Source: a virus
Length of the DNA: 41,461 nt
Virus record (IMG/VR): IMGVR_UViG_3300020728_000012
Span: 1-41,461 of that record
Strand: one strand, 5' to 3'
Shown piece after piece: positions 5,453 through 13,714 of this stretch. Position 1 is the stretch's first letter; each line of letters opens with the position of its first letter. The notes beneath the pieces are model-generated. The model was not told where the DNA came from. It was given only the letters and a program-made list of their open reading frames with translations, and made no database searches. A program made the position numbers and the translations under genes.

Positions 5453-8400
5453 CTACTGTGTAAAGATTGTCCTGTCAATGTAGAAGTGGGAAGTTCCAGC
5501 TATATCATTGTCCGGCACAAAGCTGACAGAGATAGTTGCAAAACTTGTACCCGCTCCATATACTTCAGGTTGGCGTACTACTACAGGTAGATAGTACCAG
5601 ATCCCTGCAGTAGTGATGTGAGTTGAGTTACTCTTGCTGAATACCGGGGTTCCTGAGGTATCTCCGGTGGTGTAGAACTTTGCCGTAAGAGTATAAACAC
5701 CAAAGCCATTTGAATCCGGAGCCTTAAGAACTACAGAGCCAGTAGCTCCACGGTTGCTGTAGATCTGAGCTGTACTAGCGGTTAAACCAAACGCCCCAGT
5801 GCTAACTGAGGTGACATGGCAGTAACCCTGTCCGTGACTACAAAGATCATTGTATAAAGATCCTTTAGAAACTAGTCTCGCAAGAACAGCGTTAGTGGGG
5901 GTCCAACCAAGAAGGCTTGCTTCAAAAGAAGGAGACTCAATTAAGTTACCCGCACCGTACTCTGTATATACATCTTCAGATGCTGTGTCTCCGGTTTGAT
6001 GAATATAGCTAGAACCCAAAGGCAAGAAGTTTGAAAGGTTAGCATCAAGACGATAGTTCTTTAGCTGATAATTAGGCCAGTAGTTACTGATGCCACCATG
6101 AGCACTAGGAACTCTTGTACCCCAATAATTTGATCCGGAGTTTCCTAAGCTAGGAAGCTTAAAGGTATAGGCGTCTGCTGGATCAATAAACTTACTAGCA
6201 TATTTTCCATTCTCTACCTGTACACCATCTAGATAAAAGGTTACGTTAGCCTGTATAGAAAGAGTAAAGCTTGTTTCTCCCTGTACTGGAATTCTTTCAA
6301 CAAAAATACGTCGCCAGTTATTTGCATTGTATGAGTCAAGAACTACCACATTAGAAGTGGTAGAGCCATTAGCAGTCGTGCTGATCGTATAGGTTCCTGC
6401 AGGACCGTAGATGTACGCTGAAGAAATAATGTCCTCACCATTAGAGCCACCGCTTAAAGTGTAAGGTGGATAGATCGTGGTAGAAGCAGTCACTGTGCCG
6501 CCACTCTTAGTTACCTTAGCTAAAGTGGTGCCAAACTTTGCTGTTGGGCTTTGATCAGAAGACATGGCAATGCTTCCGCCAGTTGCTGTCCATCCAGAAG
6601 TATTGGTTACAAAACTTGGGTTATTAACAAAGTTAAAGCGATCTCTTACTTCCCACAAGCAATCATTGGGGTCGTAATGATTCTCAGCTAGTGGATCGTT
6701 TGTTTGCCAAGATCCATCTCCTGTAAAGAATAGGGAGTTACTGTCAGTCATCTCCATAGCCATACCAAGTTGATTCATAGTATGGGTAAAAGAAGCGTTA
6801 CTTATATAGAAGACGTCTCCGATATTTGCATTCTCAACATACACGGTGACCTTTGCTAAAGGTTGAGGAGAGTCTTGCGTTGAATCAGGTGCTACGCCGC
6901 CTGAAACGAGCTCTTGATATGCTTGAGTAAGCATCATCGGCATTGAGTCTGTTACATCATTTACATTTGAATAGTATGGGTAACCCTGGCTGTCTTTAAG
7001 GATTTGAGTCTGCTCATTCGCACTTTGAGGAGCTGAGTACTCTACTCTAGCAACAGCGTTAGTCATACCGGCAGCTTCGAGAGCAGCTGTAGTAGCCACA
7101 TCAACATTAAACTGATAGTACCTACTTGGGTAAACTGCCATCCACTCTGAAACAACTGCAATTGTTCCTGCAGCAGTAGCCGTGACCTTAAGCATGGTGC
7201 TGTTATATGGCATAGAGAATGTGACGTTTGCTGTTTTACCTGTAATCGCTGCAGTTGTTGGAGAGGAAAGGGTAATAGAAGCCTGTTGATTAAAGTCAGA
7301 CAATACAATGCTGGAGATTGTTGTACCTGAAGCAATACCTGTTCCAGAAACAGACATGCCTTGAACAATGTCCACGTAGTTAACCGCAGGTACTCCACTA
7401 ACGGCGTTATTTAATAGAAGGGTTGTCGAGTTATTAGCTGCAGAACCGTTTGTTGTAATAACGGCTCCTGGTCTTAAAGCTGCAGCTGGTGGATTAGAGT
7501 CCACTGTTAAGGAAGCGTTATACCCAAACCAACCAGTAGTACTGTCAACCATTCGTGGGTTAACAATGTTGTTTACTTGATCTCCGTCAGCTGTAAGCTG
7601 AGTAGCTCTAGGATCCTGGTACTCAAGGGTTTTAATTTGAGCTTCTGCAAATTGCAACATATCAATAGCAAAGCGTTTTCCAACAGTTGTACCTGTGATC
7701 TGAATTCTCATTACAGCAAAAGAAGCATTAAGTGGTGCAGTCAATCCTTGGCGGTCAATGCTTCCTCCGGTAATAAACTCTGACCAAGCACTAGTTGTAG
7801 TAAAAGAGCTAGTTACTACGTCTGATCCAATGTGCAGATTATTGTTGTCATACCAACCTACGACAACTGTGTAGGATGCAGGAGTATCAATATGGCAAAT
7901 CCAACCACTGAAAATGTAGTTCATACCGTTTTGAACAGGGATGCCATACTGGCTCGCATATAAGGCAGTCGGTCCACCTACAGCTGGGGTTTGAGGAAGA
8001 GAGATTGTTACTGCGGTACCGGTAGAGGTAATAAGGCCGTAACCTGCTTGACGTGGTGGATACTGATAGTTATACATGTTAGGTACCGGTGCTACGATTG
8101 CTTTACCAATGTCAGTAGAAGAGGTAGAGTACTTCTTATTTACAAAACTACCACCTGTAACGTACCAATGTCCTGTGCTTTCCTCAAATGAGGAATCGTT
8201 GTAATCAAGCATCATATTTATGTATGGATCTATATCAACAGACCAGTGCGTTAAAGCACCAATGTATTCTTGAATAGCAGAGCTAGTTCCTTTACTTGAA
8301 AAGTTTCCAAGACCAGTTCTATAAAGAGCACGGTGGTAGAAGTCGCCAAGTGAAGGTTCATAATTAAATCCAAGATCTGCCATCTTTGCAGGCAAAATCT

Positions 8401-8971
8401 GAGAAGGAATAGAGCTACTTGAGTTTGATAATTCAAGCAGGTTTAGGTCTGCTCTAAATCGATCATACTCAAAAGCAAACGCATCTAGTACTAGGTCTAA
8501 GTCAAGGCGGTCGGCTTGTCCGGTAACATCACCGTACCCCTGGTAACTGTTTAACCAAGCTCCAGGAAACCATCGTTCAATTTTTTGCTTAGATCCGGTA
8601 TCTCCAACAATGGTGGTATAGGTGCTGCCACAAGGAATCCAAGTAGTTCCATTGAATACCCAAATAGAGTAGAAGACTTGCTTTCCAAAGTTTGCATCTA
8701 CATCATTAAAGCTTGTACGAAAGTTGTTGATGGTACCCCCATCAACCAGTGTTCCGTCATAGGGAGTGTCTGGTGTGCCGACGTAGGTCTTAATTACCTT
8801 CCAATGAGTTATAACTCTATCCGCAGGATCACCAGAGATGGCATTCCAAGTTAACTGGATTTGGCCATAGTCATAGCACCATGCTTTTAGATCGGATGCG
8901 TAAAACGCTCCGACGTTAATAACTTCTCCATACGTTTCAGTACCGTATAGAATTAGACCATATTTTGCCAT
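5453..8971 (-). CDS. gpI-like tail/baseplate protein with long adhesin-like extension
   Basis: 1172 aa. Residues about 30-125 resemble a fibronectin-III-like fold (QIQLTWNAISGDPADRV). Residues about 130-270 resemble the phage tail protein I family that joins baseplate J to fibres (DLDLVLDAFAFEYDRFRADL). The rest is beta-rich, with at least four modules starting with an N/S-P/S-F...GW pattern near 262, 467, 789 and 1016, as in CBM-type jelly rolls that bind glycans. A VQGMSVSGTGI-type module near residue 530 recurs in two other fibre genes. Directly after J and a small protein, it is probably the baseplate protein carrying receptor-binding parts. Confidence 0.75.
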   Translation of the reverse strand: MAKYGLILYGTETYGEVINVGAFYASDLKAWCYDYGQIQLTWNAISGDPADRVITHWKVIKTYVGTPDTPYDGTLVDGGTINNFRTSFNDVDANFGKQVFYSIWVFNGTTWIPCGSTYTTIVGDTGSKQKIERWFPGAWLNSYQGYGDVTGQADRLDLDLVLDAFAFEYDRFRADLNLLELSNSSSSIPSQILPAKMADLGFNYEPSLGDFYHRALYRTGLGNFSSKGTSSAIQEYIGALTHWSVDIDPYINMMLDYNDSSFEESTGHWYVTGGSFVNKKYSTSSTDIGKAIVAPVPNMYNYQYPPRQAGYGLITSTGTAVTISLPQTPAVGGPTALYASQYGIPVQNGMNYIFSGWICHIDTPASYTVVVGWYDNNNLHIGSDVVTSSFTTTSAWSEFITGGSIDRQGLTAPLNASFAVMRIQITGTTVGKRFAIDMLQFAEAQIKTLEYQDPRATQLTADGDQVNNIVNPRMVDSTTGWFGYNASLTVDSNPPAAALRPGAVITTNGSAANNSTTLLLNNAVSGVPAVNYVDIVQGMSVSGTGIASGTTISSIVLSDFNQQASITLSSPTTAAITGKTANVTFSMPYNSTMLKVTATAAGTIAVVSEWMAVYPSRYYQFNVDVATTAALEAAGMTNAVARVEYSAPQSANEQTQILKDSQGYPYYSNVNDVTDSMPMMLTQAYQELVSGGVAPDSTQDSPQPLAKVTVYVENANIGDVFYISNASFTHTMNQLGMAMEMTDSNSLFFTGDGSWQTNDPLAENHYDPNDCLWEVRDRFNFVNNPSFVTNTSGWTATGGSIAMSSDQSPTAKFGTTLAKVTKSGGTVTASTTIYPPYTLSGGSNGEDIISSAYIYGPAGTYTISTTANGSTTSNVVVLDSYNANNWRRIFVERIPVQGETSFTLSIQANVTFYLDGVQVENGKYASKFIDPADAYTFKLPSLGNSGSNYWGTRVPSAHGGISNYWPNYQLKNYRLDANLSNFLPLGSSYIHQTGDTASEDVYTEYGAGNLIESPSFEASLLGWTPTNAVLARLVSKGSLYNDLCSHGQGYCHVTSVSTGAFGLTASTAQIYSNRGATGSVVLKAPDSNGFGVYTLTAKFYTTGDTSGTPVFSKSNSTHITTAGIWYYLPVVVRQPEVYGAGTSFATISVSFVPDNDIAGTSHFYIDRTIFTQ

Positions 8972-8979
8972 TAGTTAGA

Positions 8980-9534
8980 TTACATCCCAGCTAGTAAGAA
9001 TGGGTTAAATGGGTTTGACGAGGCAACTGCAGCTGTTGCAGTAATCTCTGATTGAATAGTGTTCCAGTCTGAACTGTTTACATAAACTACATTTGCTGCA
9101 CCAACATGGGGTATACCGCTATTGTCGACATTAAATCCAAGAACATTTCCGTAGGTATAAGTTTCTACAAGGTTCCTGGTATTTGAAGAGATTCCATTTT
9201 TTACCGTAATACCAACACTTGATATCGCAGTGACGGCATCTCCACTCTTGGAGAAGTACGGACTGTTAGAGGTTGTCACACCATTAACAAGTCCAGCTTC
9301 AATGTTAGCCAAGCGATCAGACAGAGAATTCCATGGAGTAGAAGGTTGTGAAAAGGTTCCAGTCCATGTGGATGTGAGCATGCCTTCTTGAGCGATGCTT
9401 GTTCCATTGAGGTAGTACTCAATGTTGTAAACCTCAGTCTGCAAGGAGTTTACGTCATCAGCATTTACCGTATCCTGAAGGTTTACTTTAGGAGTAAAGG
9501 TGCGTACGTTTAACGGGAAGTATTGGGATGTCAT
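8980..9534 (-). CDS. small baseplate/fibre-associated structural protein
   Basis: 184 aa. The N-terminus (SQYFPLNVRTFTPKVNLQDTVNADDVNSLQTEVYN) looks like a short extended attachment segment followed by a helix. The rest is polar, beta-rich and low in charge, as in tail fibres, ending FNPFLLAGM. It sits between baseplate J and the gpI-like protein, so it is probably a virion protein at the baseplate periphery. No enzyme motifs, cysteines or membrane segment. The ATG has AGAGGAAAAG upstream. I do not recognise the family. Confidence 0.7.
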   Translation of the reverse strand: MTSQYFPLNVRTFTPKVNLQDTVNADDVNSLQTEVYNIEYYLNGTSIAQEGMLTSTWTGTFSQPSTPWNSLSDRLANIEAGLVNGVTTSNSPYFSKSGDAVTAISSVGITVKNGISSNTRNLVETYTYGNVLGFNVDNSGIPHVGAANVVYVNSSDWNTIQSEITATAAVASSNPFNPFLLAGM

Positions 9535-9548
9535 TCTTTTCCTCTTCT

Positions 9549-11096
9549 TTAGCTATGTCCACCGGTAGGATTAATAACAAGATTACTTGCTGTAATGTAT
9601 GGCAACTGGTTGGGGTTCAATGAGATTGTACCCACACTGTTGTCGTTAGCGGTGTTTAAAGCGGAAAGGGTTACGAACAGTACACCCGGTACGTTATTGA
9701 TTGCCGATACAAGCTGAGACTGTGCAACTACTCTTCCAAATACATTCTGATCGTATGCAAAGAATCCGCCTGCATTTAAAAGTGCTTTCTTAATTGCAAT
9801 TACAACGCTAGATTGTTTGTAAGCACCATCAATTGTTACGTTAGCAGTTACATAGATCGGTACATACGTTGGAGGTAGCACGGTTACAGAGCTTCCAATA
9901 ATTAAGTTAGGCTCAAGAGATGCCTGTACTGCGAGCGCTAGATCGTTCCAATTACCTGTAGGAGTTGGAGTTCCATTAGTGGTTACAATTCCAGGGGTAT
10001 AGGTTCCATCATCCTGGGTTTGAACGTAAAGACTGACTGAGCTCCATGTTCCAGCTACGGCATTAGCTTTACCAACAAGAGGTACTGTTAACGCAAGGTT
10101 GCTGAAATCATTGAGGGTTACTCCTCTAAACTGAGTATTGATTGCCGCCTTAAGCTTGGACTTAAGCTGAGTTAGATCATCAGCGTCCGCACCACCTGAT
10201 GCAGCATAGGTGTTGGATACTTGCAATGAAGAAAGAGCAGAAAGATCTGGGTTACCTGGAATAAAGGTAACTTCAGTCAATGCTCCTGCAACAATGTTTC
10301 CGGATAACCCTGCACTGGTCTTATAGATGGCTCCAACTAACTGGTTAGTGGAAGGAATCATTCCATTAACGCCATCACCAAATACAACATTTGTTGTCCC
10401 ATCTTCATTTAAGAAGGTAGTAAATACGTGGTCTGTAGGGCCTGCTTCAATAAGGTTTGCAACGTATGTCCACGGTGAAAAAGCTGCACCCTGACCAACG
10501 TATATGTTTAAAGATCCTTGAACAACGTTTGTATCATAGATTGTAAACGTTTGGCTAAGTGACCCATCTGTTGTTCCCAAGCTAATGGGGATAGGCTTAT
10601 GGTAGGTGGGATCAATTAAATCCGGGCGATCTGTATTTACTGTCTTACCTTCAGTGGCGGCAATAGTTACTGTCTCACCTGGTTGAAGCTGGGTTGTTAG
10701 CTCAGCGGCCTCAAAGAAGACTTCACGATATAAGCCATAAATTAGGGGTGCCATAAACTGGGTACCTATTGGTACATCTAAAGCAGTAATTCCATTATTT
10801 GTAATACTTACTTCTACGTTAGCTGGAGTTGGGCCAGAGGGGGTATAGCCAAAAAGCTCTGCAAGCTGTAAAACGGTAGATGTTTTAGCTGAGGTTGTTA
10901 TGGCGATTTCATTTGCAACACGGTCGGTGTAATAGGACATGATGTCGCCCATATAAGCAAAGGCTTCTACCATGATGTTTCCTAGATCATTTGGATCCGT
11001 AGGATTCCAGTTATAGCCTGTTCTAACGTTAATTAGATTGATGAGGTCGGCTTTGATAGATTCAAAGTCTCTAGAGGTATAGTCTATTTGAGTCAT
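9549..11096 (-). CDS. baseplate J-like wedge protein
   Basis: 515 aa. The N-terminus (IDYTSRDFESIKADL, then a segment on dimensions GNIMVEAFAYMGDIMSYYTDRVANE) is the characteristic start of Baseplate J / T4 gp6-type wedge proteins. The C-terminal half has the usual repeated beta-alpha parts (VYVTANVTIDGAYKQSSVVIAI, GRVVAQSQLVSAINNVPGV). It forms the ring of the baseplate with the gp25-like protein encoded just before it. ATG at 11094-11096 overlaps the gp25-like TAA. Confidence 0.92.
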   Translation of the reverse strand: MTQIDYTSRDFESIKADLINLINVRTGYNWNPTDPNDLGNIMVEAFAYMGDIMSYYTDRVANEIAITTSAKTSTVLQLAELFGYTPSGPTPANVEVSITNNGITALDVPIGTQFMAPLIYGLYREVFFEAAELTTQLQPGETVTIAATEGKTVNTDRPDLIDPTYHKPIPISLGTTDGSLSQTFTIYDTNVVQGSLNIYVGQGAAFSPWTYVANLIEAGPTDHVFTTFLNEDGTTNVVFGDGVNGMIPSTNQLVGAIYKTSAGLSGNIVAGALTEVTFIPGNPDLSALSSLQVSNTYAASGGADADDLTQLKSKLKAAINTQFRGVTLNDFSNLALTVPLVGKANAVAGTWSSVSLYVQTQDDGTYTPGIVTTNGTPTPTGNWNDLALAVQASLEPNLIIGSSVTVLPPTYVPIYVTANVTIDGAYKQSSVVIAIKKALLNAGGFFAYDQNVFGRVVAQSQLVSAINNVPGVLFVTLSALNTANDNSVGTISLNPNQLPYITASNLVINPTGGHS

Positions 11097-11488
11097 TATG
11101 CCTGTCCTGTAATCGTTCCATCAGAATTAAAGATCGAGGTTTTGACAGTGCTTTGTAGCAGACTGCCGTCTGGTATCTGTATGACAACAAGAAGAGTTGC
11201 TGTTCCAAACTCATCAAAGTTCTCTACATCTACAGAGATTAATTTTACATCCGTCATCCATTTAGAAATGGCTGTACTTACAGCTGTTTGGACTGCTGGA
11301 CCAAACTTGTTCTCATTCTGAAACAGGGCGTTAGTAAAATCAGTGCCGTAGGCTTGAAGCATTGGGCGTTGACCTACGTGGGTTGATAAAAGAGTCAACA
11401 AACGATCCAAGTAAATTTGTCCTGGATCTACAGTTGTATATACAACTCCAAATTTATCTAAAGTAAAGGGGTACTTAAGGGCTCTCAC
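11096..11488 (-). CDS. gp25-like / GPW baseplate wedge protein
   Basis: About 130 aa. It matches the GPW/gp25 family: YPFTLDKFG near the start, DRLLTLLSTHVGQRPMLQAYGTDF in the middle, and the C-terminal lysozyme-like fold with AVSTAISKWMTDVKLISVDV. It is a sheath-initiator and wedge component of contractile tails. I choose GTG at 11486-11488, overlapping the upstream TGA as GTGA with GGAG nearby. A TTG at 11501-11503 would add five residues (MDWSP). It precedes J, the standard order. Confidence 0.88.
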   Translation of the reverse strand: MRALKYPFTLDKFGVVYTTVDPGQIYLDRLLTLLSTHVGQRPMLQAYGTDFTNALFQNENKFGPAVQTAVSTAISKWMTDVKLISVDVENFDEFGTATLLVVIQIPDGSLLQSTVKTSIFNSDGTITGQA

Positions 11489-12000
11489 TGGACTCCAATC
11501 CAAACTGGGTACTCAGGGTCTCCGGCTATAAACATAATCCACACAAGCTGCCCTACATCAGGCACCGTTCTATGGGGGGTGTGTTCTGTGGTAGCGGCGT
11601 TGTCTGCTGCTACTGCAAGGGAATTTTTACCTGTAACGGTTTTATGTGCATGGGTCAAAGTTCCCGCACCAGACTTGGCGACCACAGTCAAAGCGGGAAT
11701 GCTTACAGAACCACCTTGAGGGTCTCCTGCGCTTACCGGTGTAGTTGTAAGTAGGGCAGCAACTGACGCCGCAGTATGGGCTACATGGTCAGCATGAGTT
11801 TCATTTACAGTCACTGGAAGAACTGCTCTAGCCCACCCATGAACCTCTTGCCCTGTAGGTTGGCTAACCGTAACTTGAATCCTATTTTTCTTTAATGGGT
11901 CGTTGATAGAGGTTACTTTGCCCTCATAAATTCCATAGAATCTAAGTCGACCGGTAGGATCCATACCATATTCTTGATCGGGATAATGTTGAGTCGTCAT
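11485..12000 (-). CDS. baseplate spike protein, gp5/gpV-like OB fold with His-rich insert
   Basis: 171 aa. The start (FYGIYEGKVTSINDPLKKNRIQVTV) and end (VPDVGQLVWIMFIAGDPEYPVWIGV) are the two halves of the OB-fold domain of gpV/gp5-type central spike proteins. Between them is a 70-80-residue segment containing THADHVAHT, LTHAHKTV and EHTPHRTV, rich in histidine. HxH motifs in spike proteins of other myophages bind iron at the membrane-piercing tip, so metal binding here is plausible but inferred. It follows the hub genes in the usual order, with ATGA coupling to the gene before it. Confidence 0.82.
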   Translation of the reverse strand: MTTQHYPDQEYGMDPTGRLRFYGIYEGKVTSINDPLKKNRIQVTVSQPTGQEVHGWARAVLPVTVNETHADHVAHTAASVAALLTTTPVSAGDPQGGSVSIPALTVVAKSGAGTLTHAHKTVTGKNSLAVAADNAATTEHTPHRTVPDVGQLVWIMFIAGDPEYPVWIGVQ

Positions 12001-12602
12001 AGAACTGCGCTCCCCTTAGTTGCTGTCCAAGTAGTGGTTAACGAAGAAACTCCGTAATTAGGAACTGTGGCCGTATAGTTATATCCAGAAGCAGGATCTT
12101 CCGCAGCTGCAGTTACCGGAAAGGTGACTTGTGGAGAGGCTACGTATCTTGGTACTGGTACTGAGTTAGCGTTTACATTTGCGTCATAAGAACTCAGAGT
12201 TGAGTTAGCAACAGTTAAGCTTTGTCCAGCTATCTCTGAGTTAACGTTTCTATTTTCAGATGTGTTCTTAGCATTCGGATTGGTGTCACCAAGTTTATCT
12301 GTACCCAATTCTAGCTCGATCATGTACGGAGCTACTGTTCCACCAAAAACATGGTGGACTGACAATACTGTCCAGTAACCCGACATGTCATTAGGCAATC
12401 CATCTAAATAGATTGGATCATAAGGACGCAGGGTACACGTACCTACAACAGTCGCCTTAGCTCTGTAGGCATAACGATGTGTATCAGCTAGGTCGCTAGC
12501 GATGTACTTAGACTCGCTAAGAGAGGTTGCTACTTCATATACGTGGTGCTTCTTAAACTTAGCTGGAGAGCTAGATGAAGCACTTGAAAATCTACTCGCC
12601 AT
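11997..12602 (-). CDS. baseplate hub, C-terminal half (gpD/gp27-like part 2)
   Basis: About 201 aa from ATG at 12600-12602. The segment SKYIASDLADTHRYAYRAKATVVGTCTLRPYDPIYLDGLP with GYWTVLSVHHVFG resembles the C-terminal domain of gpD/gp27-type hub proteins, which are usually one polypeptide. Here the N-terminal half is a separate upstream gene ending in another frame 11 bases into this one. The rest is a long polar tail. An in-frame GTG at 12618-12620 would add six residues. There is no strong Shine-Dalgarno before the ATG, so coupling or frameshifting from the upstream gene is possible. Confidence 0.72.
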   Translation of the reverse strand: MASRFSSASSSSPAKFKKHHVYEVATSLSESKYIASDLADTHRYAYRAKATVVGTCTLRPYDPIYLDGLPNDMSGYWTVLSVHHVFGGTVAPYMIELELGTDKLGDTNPNAKNTSENRNVNSEIAGQSLTVANSTLSSYDANVNANSVPVPRYVASPQVTFPVTAAAEDPASGYNYTATVPNYGVSSLTTTWTATKGSAVL

Positions 12603-13434
12603 AAGTAAAGAAGTCCTCACTAGGGCTTAGGGATCCAAGATTAGGAACGCTGTAGTCCTTTGCAGCGTGGGTCGTAGCTATTGGTGTCGAGGTAATTGTT
12701 GAGGTACCAGTGATTACTCGGTTTACCTTTGCACCTAGATCTGGATTATCATCAGAGATCTCTGGTTCAAAGTAAAAGCAAGTACCATACATGCGGTTGT
12801 GGATACTTAATCCATCCTCATACTTAAAGTATGGGGCAGATGGCTTTTTTTCATTGTAGATTTTATCCTTAGATACAAATGTAAGGGTTGTGTTTTCAGC
12901 ACGTAAAGCAAAGCCGGCTTGTTTAGCTAACCTACGAAGAAGCTGCCAATCGCTTTGTCCTGCTTGAACTATCGACTCACGAATACGGGGATGGCGCTGG
13001 GTTACAGACTGCATGCCGTGCTTAGCTGCAATCTTAGAAACAACCCCATCAGCCGTGGTGTTCTTGTAAACCTTTTGATCAGTATTTTTTAGGAGGTACG
13101 AAGCGGAGACACAAGTAACAGTTGTAGAGTGAACCTCTGTACCTGAGCTGGGTTCTAGGGTATACACGTAACCATTAAACTTAGAAGAATTGGGTCCGCT
13201 TGTATAAACAAACTCAACAGGGTCCCCAGAGACTACGATCGTGCTATCTAGAAAGGGTTTTCCTTTAAACTCAAGAACTAAGATGTCATGAGAATCTATC
13301 TCTTGAAAAAGTTCAGCACCGATCAAGAGCAGCTCTGTAGAAGGTGTTTTGGGAAAGCTTACAGAGAAGCTAGAGTGTCTAGCCGTAGACTCCCATAGGA
13401 AGTTACTTTGAGGGGAGATAGTTGTATCAGCCAT
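12592..13434 (-). CDS. baseplate hub, N-terminal half (gpD/gp27-like part 1)
   Basis: 280 aa. It resembles the N-terminal domains of phage late-control D / T4 gp27-type hub proteins: an early beta barrel (SFSVSFPKTPSTELLLIG), a signature FVYTSGPNSSKFNGYVYTLEP strand pair, then the helical part DGVVSKIAAKHGM with SDWQLLRRLAKQAGFALRAE. The hub connects the tube end with the central spike. It lacks the usual final domain, which is encoded by the next gene. ATG overlaps the stop of the LysM gene. Confidence 0.85.
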   Translation of the reverse strand: MADTTISPQSNFLWESTARHSSFSVSFPKTPSTELLLIGAELFQEIDSHDILVLEFKGKPFLDSTIVVSGDPVEFVYTSGPNSSKFNGYVYTLEPSSGTEVHSTTVTCVSASYLLKNTDQKVYKNTTADGVVSKIAAKHGMQSVTQRHPRIRESIVQAGQSDWQLLRRLAKQAGFALRAENTTLTFVSKDKIYNEKKPSAPYFKYEDGLSIHNRMYGTCFYFEPEISDDNPDLGAKVNRVITGTSTITSTPIATTHAAKDYSVPNLGSLSPSEDFFTYGE

Positions 13435-13714
13435 TAGGAATCCTAATAACTGTTCCAGGAATAATGTCCCATGGGTCTGTAATCTCTGGATTTAAATCCA
13501 TGATCTCCCACCAGTATGATGAGCTGCGTATTGCTCCAGAGTTTTGAGCAAGGTTACCTAATGTATCTCCGTCTTCCCAAGGATACTCAACATATGATGC
13601 GCTGAACTTGGTAGGCCAGTTTCTGTATACAGATATGTCTGGAGAAATAGTTACTGCATTTACTACTTGAAGGATCGGTCCGTCGTAATATCTAGAGAGT
13701 CTGCTTATGCTCAT
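13427..13714 (-). CDS. LysM-like tail/baseplate protein
   Basis: 95 aa. The second half (EYPWEDGDTLGNLAQNSG, then YWWEIMDLNPEITDPWDIIPGTVIRIP) follows the LysM pattern, including the closing IPGTVIRIP. In contractile-tail phages such a small LysM protein (gpX/gp53-like) lies between tape measure and hub genes and helps hold hub and wedges together. ATG overlaps the upstream stop as TAATG. Confidence 0.85.
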   Translation of the reverse strand: MSISRLSRYYDGPILQVVNAVTISPDISVYRNWPTKFSASYVEYPWEDGDTLGNLAQNSGAIRSSSYWWEIMDLNPEITDPWDIIPGTVIRIPNG

